Shown: piece by piece, positions 52,685-62,010 of the stretch
Layout of the letters: every line of letters starts with the position of its first letter
How positions within the stretch are numbered: the first letter of the stretch is position 1
From: Arsenophonus sp031446165
Lineage (GTDB): Bacteria; Pseudomonadota; Gammaproteobacteria; Enterobacterales; Enterobacteriaceae
NCBI GenBank assembly: GCA_031446165.1
Contig: CP132905.1
Coordinates: 806,001 to 870,000 of the forward strand
Reading direction: 5' to 3'
DNA: 64,000 bases
Notes under the pieces: generated by a model
The model's database searches: none
The model's input: the letters and a program-made list of their open reading frames with translations, nothing else
Told to the model about the DNA's origin: nothing
Made by a program: the position numbers and the translations under genes

Positions 52685-53905
52685 TTACAATACATTAAAA
52701 ATTGGTAACCATAAATACATTTTAATAACTAATGCATTAATAATATCTATAAAAAAAGCACCAACCATGGGCACTATAAGAAAAGCCAAATGAGAAGGAC
52801 CAAATTGCTCTGAAATTGCTTGCATATTGGCAATTGCTGTAGGAGTTGCACCTAAACCGAATCCACAATGACCAGCTGCAAGCACTGCAGCATCATAATT
52901 TTTTCCCATAATTGGGAAGGTAACAAAAACAGCATATAACCCCATTACAATCCCCTGTACAATCAAAATAATTAATATAGGTATTGCTAAAGAAGCTAGC
53001 TCCCATAACCTTAAGCTCATTAAAGCCATCCCTAAAAAAAGTGATAAACTAACATTACCTAAAAAAGAAACTACATGCTTAAAAGTTTTTTGATAACTAA
53101 AAAATGACAAAACATTACTTAAAATCACTCCAATAAATAATACAGAAACAAAAGTAGGCAAAGTAAACTGATAATTTAATGCTAACCAATGCGAAAAAAA
53201 TTTACCTACTGCTATACAAATAGCAATCATCGTCAATGTTTCTATAAAAACTAAAGAACTAATAAACTGTTTTGTTTTTTTTGTTTTAAATACCACAGGT
53301 TTTTTTTTTAAATTAGAAAAATTTTCTTTAAAACTGTAGGTTTTTATATTACTGATCAAAAATCGTACTATCGGTCCACCAATTAATCCACCAAAAACTA
53401 AACCAAATGTCGCACAAGCCATCGCAACCTCAGTGGCATTTTGAAAACCATAATCTTCAGAAAAAATTTTACTCCAAGCACCACCTGTACCATGTCCACC
53501 AGATAACGTAATAGAACCAGCCAACAATCCAATTAATGGATTTAAACCTAAAAAGTTAGATAAAAGAATACCTACTGTATTTTGAACAAGCAACAAACCA
53601 AAAACAACAAAAATAAATATTAATAATGTTTTACCTCCTATTTTTAAATTAATTAAATTAGCATTTAAACCAATTGTTGAAAAAAAAACCAATATCATTG
53701 GTTCTTGTAAAGATAACTCAAAAGTTATACGCCAATCAAAAATTATTTGCAATAATAAAAGCATCAATGCAACACATGTCCCACCAGCAACAGATTCAGG
53801 TATAGCATATCTTTTTAAAAAAGTAATAGATTGAAGAAGTTTACGGCCACATAACAATACTAAAGTAGTCGCCAAAAACGTGTTATAAACATCAAAATGA
53901 TACAT
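52685..53905 (-). CDS. gltS: sodium/glutamate symporter
   Basis: An inner-membrane Na+-driven glutamate importer. The 406 residues (E. coli 401) follow GltS throughout: LGRK..-like CGRKLLQSITFLKRYAIPE, ATIGLNAN-like STIGLNANLINL, the two re-entrant signature loops GSITLSGGHGTGGAWS and AAGHCGFGLGATPTAIANMQ, and the C-terminal MVGAFFIDIINALVIK. About ten membrane spans are expected. GAGGT precedes the ATG. Glutamate import fits a symbiont that relies on host amino acids. Its place after the spoT remnant is ancestral. Confidence 0.96.
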   Translation of the reverse strand: MYHFDVYNTFLATTLVLLCGRKLLQSITFLKRYAIPESVAGGTCVALMLLLLQIIFDWRITFELSLQEPMILVFFSTIGLNANLINLKIGGKTLLIFIFVVFGLLLVQNTVGILLSNFLGLNPLIGLLAGSITLSGGHGTGGAWSKIFSEDYGFQNATEVAMACATFGLVFGGLIGGPIVRFLISNIKTYSFKENFSNLKKKPVVFKTKKTKQFISSLVFIETLTMIAICIAVGKFFSHWLALNYQFTLPTFVSVLFIGVILSNVLSFFSYQKTFKHVVSFLGNVSLSLFLGMALMSLRLWELASLAIPILIILIVQGIVMGLYAVFVTFPIMGKNYDAAVLAAGHCGFGLGATPTAIANMQAISEQFGPSHLAFLIVPMVGAFFIDIINALVIKMYLWLPIFNVL

Positions 53906-55277
53906 TTACATACCTCATTTTATTGTTAATTTTTATTTAATAACAAAAACGTTATAAATTTTATATAACAATCACAAAATAAGATTATTGATTCAAACTA
54001 ATTATCTATCTGAACATAAGCAAACATCAAAGATTGATTAAAGTAATAATTCTTTTACCGAAAATTAAAAGATATACAAATTATTAAAGTTAATTATCAA
54101 AACTTTACCATTTATTCTAAAAATTTTCAGATAAATTTTTTATAAAATATAGCTTTTAACTTTTATAATTATACTCTAAACAATAAAAATGGAGATAAAT
54201 ATTTGTAAGAAATTATTTTAACAATATTAACAAGAATCAATTATACAATTGTTCAGTAAATAGCATTAAAAATCGATAAACATGTTATTAATGCATATAA
54301 AAAATTTTTTATGCACCTAAAAATATCATTTAAAAAAAACTAATTTCTCTACAATTTTTTTGTATATGAAATTCTCTCATATGTTTTAAAAAATGTTTTT
54401 ATTAGATATTTTTAATAAATTATCAAATAAACTTTAAATATTTTTATTGCAGAAAAATATTTTCTAAATCAAATATTTTTATATAAAAAATTTTATCAAA
54501 AATATTTCTATTTAATATTTTTAACATATAATCATTCATACCATAACCATGTACATCTTAATATATTTTTTATAAAAAATTATTTTTACCTTACATTATT
54601 TAATTGTTTCGGAAAACGATTTTTTTATTAATATTGATCCTTTTTGTGTTTATATAAATTATCATTGATATAAATCAAAACTATTATTCAATAATATAAA
54701 TTATTCAATTGTTTAATCACATTAAACCTTAAAAAAAATAAAAAACTAAAAAATATTTATATCTAAATATATATTTTTTTATACTGTAATTAAAAAATAT
54801 AATATTTTTAAATTATATAAAAAATATTAATAATCGTTAATTTTTATGGTCACTTACTGCTGAATAGATATATTTATTGTTCTATTTTTTAGAAAAAATC
54901 ATAATATGCTAATTTAATAATATTTTATTAAAAAAATAATTTAACAAAAAATATGATTTATCATTTAATTATACTTTTGTATATAAAATATATAAAAAAT
55001 TATTGTTTTTATTAAATGCATAAACTAAAAAAAGAAAAAATAATGTAATAAAATACGATCAAAAAAATAATAAAAATATTCTTCATAAATCATTACAGAT
55101 AGCAATCATTATAAAGACTGTTTTATTTTTATTATTCTAATGTCAAAAAATATTTTTCTATAAAAAATATATGCTTTAAAAACGTTTTATTGAATATAAA
55201 TATAGTATTATCAATACTAATCAATGGCTTAGTTATGTTATATTATTTAAACAAATTAACAAACCACAACACTATAA
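53906..55277. other. spacer beyond truncated metL
   Basis: About 1.37 kb between gltS and metL. It lies downstream of metL on its strand, so it should contain the homoserine dehydrogenase half and then metF in the ancestral layout. I could read neither; only AT-rich sequence remains. Confidence 0.5.
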
Positions 55278-56768
55278 TTACAAAAAAATCATTTTACTTA
55301 ATATGAAGCAAAATGATATTTTTTCACTATTTAATAATATTAAGCAACAAAAATTAATGTTATTCTTATCAAATAGAATTAACTTAAAATGTTTTTTTAA
55401 CAAAAATAAACTCTGATGTAATTCTCGCACTAAATATAATGTTTTATCAGTACTTAAGACTGCAACTAAGCTAATATGTTCTTTAGAATGCCAAAAAAAT
55501 TCTACTGGTTGATCTTTTAAGTGTTGATAAAAACAATCTTTATATAAAGAATTGTTACAAATTCCAGCACCTACAATTGCAACTAAAGAAAAACGATCAC
55601 GTAAAGTTATCCTTGTAACTACACCAATCGTCTTTAAAATATACATAACATTATAAGCTGTTTCTTTTGTATAACATAACTGAATTAATTTATGATTTAA
55701 TTGAACACTTTCTGCTAAAGGACATAACCGATGTTTTTTTAAAAAAAAATTAATTATTTTATATATTTTAAAAAAATTTTGGTGTTTTGATAAAATTATT
55801 TCTATCAAACAAACATCATCATGACTAGTGACAATTTTTGCATTTGTAGAAGATTCTAATACACGCTCTATTTTTGTTGATCCTTTCTCAGGTTCATAGC
55901 TACACCTAAATTGTAAATCAACATTAGTAAAAGAAATTGGTTGCAAAGTACGAGCATGAAGTACTGGTGCTGCTAACCGTGCTAATTCACTCGCTTCATC
56001 AAAACGCAATAATGGCAGCAAATACGCATCTTTTACTTTATGTGGATCAGCACTATATATACCAGCAACATCACTCCAAATAGTCACTTGCTTAACCCTC
56101 ATTAATGCACCAACTTGTGTTGCTGAATAATCGCTACCATTACGGCCTAATAATACTGTTTGCCCTTTTTTACTTTTAGCAATAAAACCTGTCATAACTA
56201 CACGTTTATTAAAGCATTTTTGTAAATGTTTTTTTAATAATGGTTTTGAAGCAATTTCATCTATTTCTGGTTGAGAAGAATGCTCCGCACGCAAAAAAAG
56301 TCTGGCATCCAACCAATAACTGGATATTCCAAATTCTTCTAATACAGCGGCCATTAAACGGGCTGACCAAATTTCTCCATGACCCACAATTTCTGAATAA
56401 ACATTATTATCAATTGGTTTTTGTAATAAATGACTCAAACGAGCAACATCAGTTAAAAATTGTAACTTCAATAAATTTGCTCTTCTTTTACTTAAAAGTT
56501 TAATCATTAGATTTTCTTGATAACAACATATTGATTCTTGCACTTTAGCGGCCAAAGCATGATTAATTGCACTTAATTGCAACCAATTAATTAATTGATT
56601 GGTAGTGGTTCCTGCTGCAGATACTACAATTAAATCACCTGGTTCACTATATTTTTTTATAATATTAGCTACTCGTTGATAACATTTTACATTAGCTAAG
56701 CTACTACCACCAAATTTATGTAATTGACGATTCTTATATTTTATAATTCCTCTTTTTATTATATTCAT
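55278..56768 (-). CDS. metL: MetL reduced to its aspartokinase half
   Basis: Enterobacterial MetL (810 residues in E. coli) is aspartokinase II fused to homoserine dehydrogenase II. This 496-residue product keeps the aspartokinase (KFGGSSLANVKCY, VSAAGTTTNQL, GHGEIWSARL, LLGRNGSDYSA, WSDVAGIYSADP) and the regulatory region, matching MetL rather than ThrA or LysC. Near its end, LILFDKNNIN takes the place of E. coli LVLFGKGNIG, the glycine-rich NAD(P) loop of the dehydrogenase, and the frame stops about 24 residues later. The kinase should still feed aspartate into diaminopimelate synthesis (dapE is here); the dehydrogenase is gone. metB and metJ, its usual upstream neighbours, are absent. Confidence 0.94.
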   Translation of the reverse strand: MNIIKRGIIKYKNRQLHKFGGSSLANVKCYQRVANIIKKYSEPGDLIVVSAAGTTTNQLINWLQLSAINHALAAKVQESICCYQENLMIKLLSKRRANLLKLQFLTDVARLSHLLQKPIDNNVYSEIVGHGEIWSARLMAAVLEEFGISSYWLDARLFLRAEHSSQPEIDEIASKPLLKKHLQKCFNKRVVMTGFIAKSKKGQTVLLGRNGSDYSATQVGALMRVKQVTIWSDVAGIYSADPHKVKDAYLLPLLRFDEASELARLAAPVLHARTLQPISFTNVDLQFRCSYEPEKGSTKIERVLESSTNAKIVTSHDDVCLIEIILSKHQNFFKIYKIINFFLKKHRLCPLAESVQLNHKLIQLCYTKETAYNVMYILKTIGVVTRITLRDRFSLVAIVGAGICNNSLYKDCFYQHLKDQPVEFFWHSKEHISLVAVLSTDKTLYLVRELHQSLFLLKKHFKLILFDKNNINFCCLILLNSEKISFCFILSKMIFL

Positions 56769-57503
56769 GATAAAAAATTACCTCTTTTCTAGAACATGAA
56801 AAACATGTTATCTAAATCTTCATGCGATTTTTTATTACCTAACATATTAATACTTTTTAAAATTCATCAATAAAAAACATTGAAAATTTCATAAAACAAA
56901 AAATATAACATAAAAAAAATATTGCTATGCATAACAATACTTTAAATATACAAAAAATTATATGATTTATTTATAACAAAAATTAAAATTATATTTTTAT
57001 AAAAAAACTACACTAAAAATTTATGATAAAAATCAAAAAAATCGCATTTAATTATCAACTCTTAAATAACAAAACTTGAAGTATAAATATTAAACAAAAA
57101 GTATTATTAGTTCTTAATACATAATTATATAAAACTAAATATAATCTTACTATATAATAATATGACAATTTAATATGATATATTAATACAGTTTCATAAA
57201 AAAACATTATTGCTAAATTATTAATAAAATTTCATAAATGGCTATTTCTGTATACTTTAAAAAACATTTTATATATGACATTGACCATTTTAACAAAAAT
57301 AGTCATAATAATTATCTGGAAAAATAAATCTTAAATACTGGTTTTGTAAACTAAATACTTTAATATTGTAATAAAGAATATTTTTTACCGAAAAAACGAT
57401 AAAAGTATGCTTACACAAGAGGATTTATAACAAAAAATAGCCGTAATAAAAAAATATTGCATACACTATTATAATAGTAATTATTTTTAAGTACTTATAG
57501 TAA
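56769..57503. other. spacer where metB-metJ are expected
   Basis: About 735 AT-rich bases between metL and rpmE. In E. coli metJ and metB lie here. No readable remnant of either was found. Confidence 0.5.
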
Positions 57504-57719
57504 TTACTTTTTAAGCACTGAAATATTAAATCTTTGCTTAAATCTATCAATACGACCTCCGGTGACCACATCACGCTGTTTACCTGTATAAAATGGATGA
57601 CATTTACCACAAACATCCAAAGTAATGTTATGATGTACAGTTGATTTGATATGCATGATATTTTCACAAGAACAAGTTGCAGTAATTGCGTAATATTTAG
57701 GATGAATACCTTTTTTCAT
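57504..57719 (-). CDS. rpmE: 50S ribosomal protein bL31, zinc-binding form
   Basis: A ribosomal large-subunit protein of 71 residues (E. coli 70). The zinc ligands Cys16, Cys18, Cys37 and Cys40 are present, and DVCGKCHPFYTGKQRDVV is typical of the C+ form. AAGGAT precedes the ATG. It is divergent from priA, as in E. coli. Confidence 0.98.
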   Translation of the reverse strand: MKKGIHPKYYAITATCSCENIMHIKSTVHHNITLDVCGKCHPFYTGKQRDVVTGGRIDRFKQRFNISVLKK

Positions 57720-57868
57720 ATAAAGATCCTTTAAATTTAAAAAATAATAACGTATTATAACAATTTAAAAATAATTAAAAATTAAAATTAAATAACTTAA
57801 TTTAAAATATTTATTATAAGTAAAAAATTAAAAATATCTACAGTATGATCATTTAGAAATAATAAAAC

Positions 57869-59959
57869 ATGACTATCGTGCAAGTTGCACTTCCTATTCA
57901 TCTTATGCATACTTTTAATTATAAGTTACCATATGATTTCCCTGTACCACAAAAGGGGTGTCGGGTACTAGTACCATTCGGTCTATATACTTGTATAGGG
58001 ATAGTACTAACACATAGAAATCATAACATAGGACATAATATAAAATTAAAATATATTAAAAAAATTTTAGATGAAAAATCATTATTTTCAGATAGTTTAT
58101 GGTCATTATTAATTTGGGGGTATCAATATTATCATTATCCAATTGGTAAAGTCCTTTTTCATGCATTACCTATATTGTTACGAGATGAAAAACAAACAGA
58201 ATATTTTATAAAATGGCAATATAAATTAAGAAAAAAAGAAAAATCTCAACCAAAAATAATTCATAGACAAACTACACAAAAAAAAAGTTTAAATTTAATT
58301 AAAAACTGGGATTTTAATCTAAAAATCTCTATCAAAAAAACACTAAAACTACATGCAACACAATTAAATGCAATTAAAACAATCAATTCTTATCAAACAT
58401 TTAAAGTTTGGTTACTAGTTGGAAACACAGGTTCTGGTAAAACAGAAGTATATCTAAATATAGTTGAAAAATTTTTAAGTCAAGGTAAACAAATATTAAT
58501 ACTGATTCCAGAAATTAGTTTAATACTAAAAACCATTGAACAATTTAAAAAACGATTCAATATCCAAATTGATGTATTACATTCATCGTTAAGTGATACT
58601 GAAAAATTCATTATTTGGCTACGAACAAAAAATGGTCAAAATGCCATTGTTATTGGAACTCGGTCAGCGTTATTTACTTCTTTTCTTAATTTAGGTTTGA
58701 TTATCGTTTATTCAGAACATAATAATTCCTATAAACAACAAGAAGGATGGTGTTATCATGCACGAGATCTTGCTATTGTTTTAGCAAAAAAAACAGATAT
58801 TCCAATTGTTTTAGGAACAGAAACACCTTCATTAGAAAGTCTGTATAATGTTAAAAAAGGAAAATATAATCGTTTAGATCTTACGAATAAAATTACCAAT
58901 AAAAAAATTTTTGGAAAACTAATTACTTTAAAAGGACAACCATTAAAACATGGGATGTCAAAACTATTAATACAATCTATACATAATCATTTAAAGGAAA
59001 ATGGTCAAATCATTCTATTTTTAAATAGAAGAGGATATTCAGCAACATTGATATGTAACCAATGCGGTTGGATTGCAAAATGTTTGAGATGCGAAAAGTA
59101 TTATACAGTATATCGTTATACAAAACAAATACGCTGCCATCATTGTAAAATTCGAAAACCTATTCCAATAAAATGCTTACTTTGTTATTCACATCATCTT
59201 TTTCCTTTTGGTTTAGGGACTGAACAGTTAGAGGAAGCAATTAAAAAACTTTTTCCGAAAATACCAGTTACACGCATTGATAAAGATACAGATAACCAAG
59301 TATCTAAAAATAAATCAAAAAAAAATAATGAACAAAACATTGATAAACCAGGTGCCCATATTTTTATTGGCACTCAAATGCTAACAACAAAATATCATTT
59401 TCAACATGTTACCTTGGTAGCATTACTAAATACTGATTATCCACTTTTTTCAAGTGATTACAGAGCCACTGAAAAATTTGCGCAAATATATACCAAAATG
59501 TCTAGATATGCTGCAAACGAGCTAAAAACAGGAGAAGTAATTTTACAAACTTATTACCCTGATAATCCATTACTGGTAACTTTATTAGAAAAAGGCTATG
59601 ATGCATTTGCAAAAAAAACGTTAAAAGAAAGATACAATGTTTTTTTACCACCATACAGCAATCATATCATGATTCGTTCAGAAAGTTATCATAACCAGGC
59701 TGCAAAAAACTTTTTACAAAAATTTCGAGAAAATATCGATATACAACATAATAACTATGATAACAAATTTTTAGTGATTGGTCCTATACCTGCGCTTTTA
59801 TCTAAACGAGTAGGACGTTTTCGTTGGCAATTATTGTTACAACATCCTTCAAAATCTTACCTAAAAAAAATATTGTCACCAGTATTACCTAAAATTATGA
59901 CATATCCAGAAAGTTATAAAGTAAAATGGGTGATCGATGTTGATCCAATTAAATACTAA
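57869..59959 (+). CDS. priA: PriA replication restart protein with degraded helicase motifs
   Basis: PriA binds stalled forks, unwinds the lagging arm and loads the primosome. The 696-residue frame is uninterrupted (E. coli 732). The N-terminal DNA-binding region, Walker A (GNTGSGKTE, Lys191) and all eight zinc cysteines (396, 399, 405, 408, 423, 426, 436, 439) are intact, and the end matches (KVKWVIDVDP). The Walker B box that reads DEEH in E. coli is YSEH here (residues 281-284), and motif VI, AGRAGRAG in E. coli, reads SRYAANEL (545-552), losing both conserved arginines. ATP hydrolysis and unwinding are probably lost while fork and primosome contacts may remain. It is divergent from rpmE; cytR is missing downstream. 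Confidence 0.96.
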   Translation: MTIVQVALPIHLMHTFNYKLPYDFPVPQKGCRVLVPFGLYTCIGIVLTHRNHNIGHNIKLKYIKKILDEKSLFSDSLWSLLIWGYQYYHYPIGKVLFHALPILLRDEKQTEYFIKWQYKLRKKEKSQPKIIHRQTTQKKSLNLIKNWDFNLKISIKKTLKLHATQLNAIKTINSYQTFKVWLLVGNTGSGKTEVYLNIVEKFLSQGKQILILIPEISLILKTIEQFKKRFNIQIDVLHSSLSDTEKFIIWLRTKNGQNAIVIGTRSALFTSFLNLGLIIVYSEHNNSYKQQEGWCYHARDLAIVLAKKTDIPIVLGTETPSLESLYNVKKGKYNRLDLTNKITNKKIFGKLITLKGQPLKHGMSKLLIQSIHNHLKENGQIILFLNRRGYSATLICNQCGWIAKCLRCEKYYTVYRYTKQIRCHHCKIRKPIPIKCLLCYSHHLFPFGLGTEQLEEAIKKLFPKIPVTRIDKDTDNQVSKNKSKKNNEQNIDKPGAHIFIGTQMLTTKYHFQHVTLVALLNTDYPLFSSDYRATEKFAQIYTKMSRYAANELKTGEVILQTYYPDNPLLVTLLEKGYDAFAKKTLKERYNVFLPPYSNHIMIRSESYHNQAAKNFLQKFRENIDIQHNNYDNKFLVIGPIPALLSKRVGRFRWQLLLQHPSKSYLKKILSPVLPKIMTYPESYKVKWVIDVDPIKY

Positions 59960-60574
59960 AATCATATATTAAGATATCAATTAATGAAACATTTTTTATG
60001 AGAGATAACATACAACTAAAAAATATTAGATATATTCTATATTACGATCAAAATATTTTTTAACTATTTTATTATTAATTATATCATTAATTATTAATAT
60101 AATTAATTAAATTTTAATCTATAAAAAACATTTTCTTTTTAATTTTTCTTAAAAAAATCTCGAAGAGCTATCAAAAAATTAAAAAATAACAAGTTAACAT
60201 TATATATAAATAATGATTTTTTATTAAAAATAATTATTAAAATCACAAATAAAAATCATCGGCAATGATACATCTATTTTCTGTTCAGGAAAAAATAATA
60301 TACTATATAATAATGTAATAAAAAAAATATAATTTTGCAAAATTTTTCAAGTTTTTTGTAAACAAACATTAATATAATAGTTTTATGGCACTAATTTAAA
60401 TATATAATATATACATAAATATTATGTAAGCATAAATTTTAATCAATTCCATTGTAAATATTATAATTGTTTTATTTTTTAAGTTAAATACTAGTCATTA
60501 CTAATGAAATTCAGTAACATATAAAATAAACAAAAATGAAAGTTTTTATCAATTATTAATTAGCGAATATAAGA
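59960..60574. other. spacer where cytR is expected
   Basis: About 615 AT-rich bases between priA and ftsN. In E. coli cytR lies here. I could not read a LacI-family remnant. Confidence 0.5.
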
Positions 60575-61356
60575 GTGATACACAAAGATTATATAAACAA
60601 AAAATACATAATATCTAAAAAAAATAAGCGTTTCAGTAACATCAATCAAAAATTACCAACAAAATTTTTTTTTAATATTTGTATATTAGTGAGTATTTGT
60701 ATAATAAGCTTGTATTATCTCTCAAAAAATACAGTCGGGGGGCATACAGTACAAAAATCTTCTTTTAAAGAATTTACTTTTTATAAATCTTCTATATCAA
60801 ATATAGACAAAAAAAATATTAATAATCTGCCTCCACAACCTGAAGAACGCTGGCATTACATTCAAGAATTTAAGAAAAAAGATAATGATTTAGAAAATTT
60901 ATATCACTTAGTCAAATCAAATATTAATAGCACTAATAAAAATATATTAAGTAACGAAAATCAATTAGTTCAAAAAATAGATAATAAAAAATTTAATTCT
61001 CCTATTCATAATTCACAAACAAACAACAAAAAAAAAATATTACAAAACTAAAAAAAAATATTTCTTTTTCACCAATAAAAGTTACCTTTAATAAAAAATC
61101 TATTTCAGAAAAACACAATAAAATTAAGAAAAATTATTTAATCATAAAATGTCTATCATTTAAAAAATTTAAACAAATAGAATCTATTAAAGCAAATTTA
61201 GCATTTTTAGGTTTAGAAAGTAATATAATTAGAAAAAAATTAGATTTTTCTACCATAAGAATAGGAATTAAAAATCAAGAAATAAAAAAAATAACAAATA
61301 ATAAACTAAAATCTATAGATTTATCAAATTGCATTCTTCATAATAGTCAGGGTTGA
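60575..61356 (+). pseudogene. ftsN: ftsN, split by a frameshift at a ten-A tract
   Basis: FtsN is a bitopic division protein that triggers septal wall synthesis. The first frame (60575-61051, GTG start) has a basic cytoplasmic tail, one membrane span (about 31-49) and NNLPPQPEERWHYIQEF (83-99), the counterpart of the essential periplasmic motif of E. coli FtsN, then a Lys/Asn-rich linker and a stop. A second frame, open from before 61028 to the TGA at 61354-61356, encodes the SPOR domain (YLIIKCLSFKKFKQIESIKA, NLAFLGLESNI...). One added A in the A10 run at 61028-61037 would join them into a 260-residue FtsN (E. coli 319). It may be rescued by slippage, may work as a truncated protein, or may be decaying. 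Sits before hslVU as in E. coli. Confidence 0.88.
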
Positions 61357-61469
61357 AAAATCATCTTCTCCCCCCATCTACATTCCTGATAACGTAAATG
61401 TAAACTTTATTTCATTACAATAAAAATATGATCAAATATTTTTCATATAAAATAATTCAAGGAAAATGA

Positions 61470-62000
61470 ATGACTACAATTTTAAGTGTTCGCCGAAATA
61501 ATCAAGTCGTCATTGGTGGTGATGGACAAGCAAGTATGGGTAATACAGTTATGAAAGGTAATGTGCGCAAAGTACGGCGTCTTTATAATGACAAAATCAT
61601 TGCTGGATTTGCTGGAGGTACTGCCGATGCATTTACATTATTTGAACTTTTTGAAAGAAAATTAGAAATTTATCAAGGCAATTTAACTAAGGCTGCCGTT
61701 GAATTAGCAAAAGATTGGCGCACTGACCGCATGCTAAGAAAACTGGAAGCACTTTTAGCTATTGTAGATCTAAAAAACTCGCTAATTATTACAGGAAATG
61801 GTGATGTTATTCAACCAGAACATGATTTAATCGCTATTGGTTCTGGCGGGCCATATGCACAAGCTGCAGCACGTGCCATGCTAGAAAATACAGCTATGAG
61901 TGCACGTGATATTACAGAAAAAGCTTTGAATATAGCAAGTGATATCTGCATATATACCAACCATAATTTTAACTTTGAAGAACTTTCTTCAAAACCTTAA
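61470..62000 (+). CDS. hslV: HslV (ClpQ) protease subunit
   Basis: The proteolytic core of the HslUV proteasome-like ATP-dependent protease. The 176 residues equal E. coli HslV. The N-terminal nucleophile Thr2 (after Met removal, TTILSVRR) and the GDGQAS, GFAGGTADAF and AIGSGGPYAQAAA segments are intact. AAGGA precedes the ATG. The hslU Shine-Dalgarno overlaps its stop. Confidence 0.98.
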   Translation: MTTILSVRRNNQVVIGGDGQASMGNTVMKGNVRKVRRLYNDKIIAGFAGGTADAFTLFELFERKLEIYQGNLTKAAVELAKDWRTDRMLRKLEALLAIVDLKNSLIITGNGDVIQPEHDLIAIGSGGPYAQAAARAMLENTAMSARDITEKALNIASDICIYTNHNFNFEELSSKP

Positions 62001-62010
62001 GGATTTAAAC

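Noticed and set aside
55278..55400. A simple frameshift ending metL
   Set aside because: The frame continues through the position of the dehydrogenase NAD loop with substitutions before a stop, so the end is erosion and not one shift.
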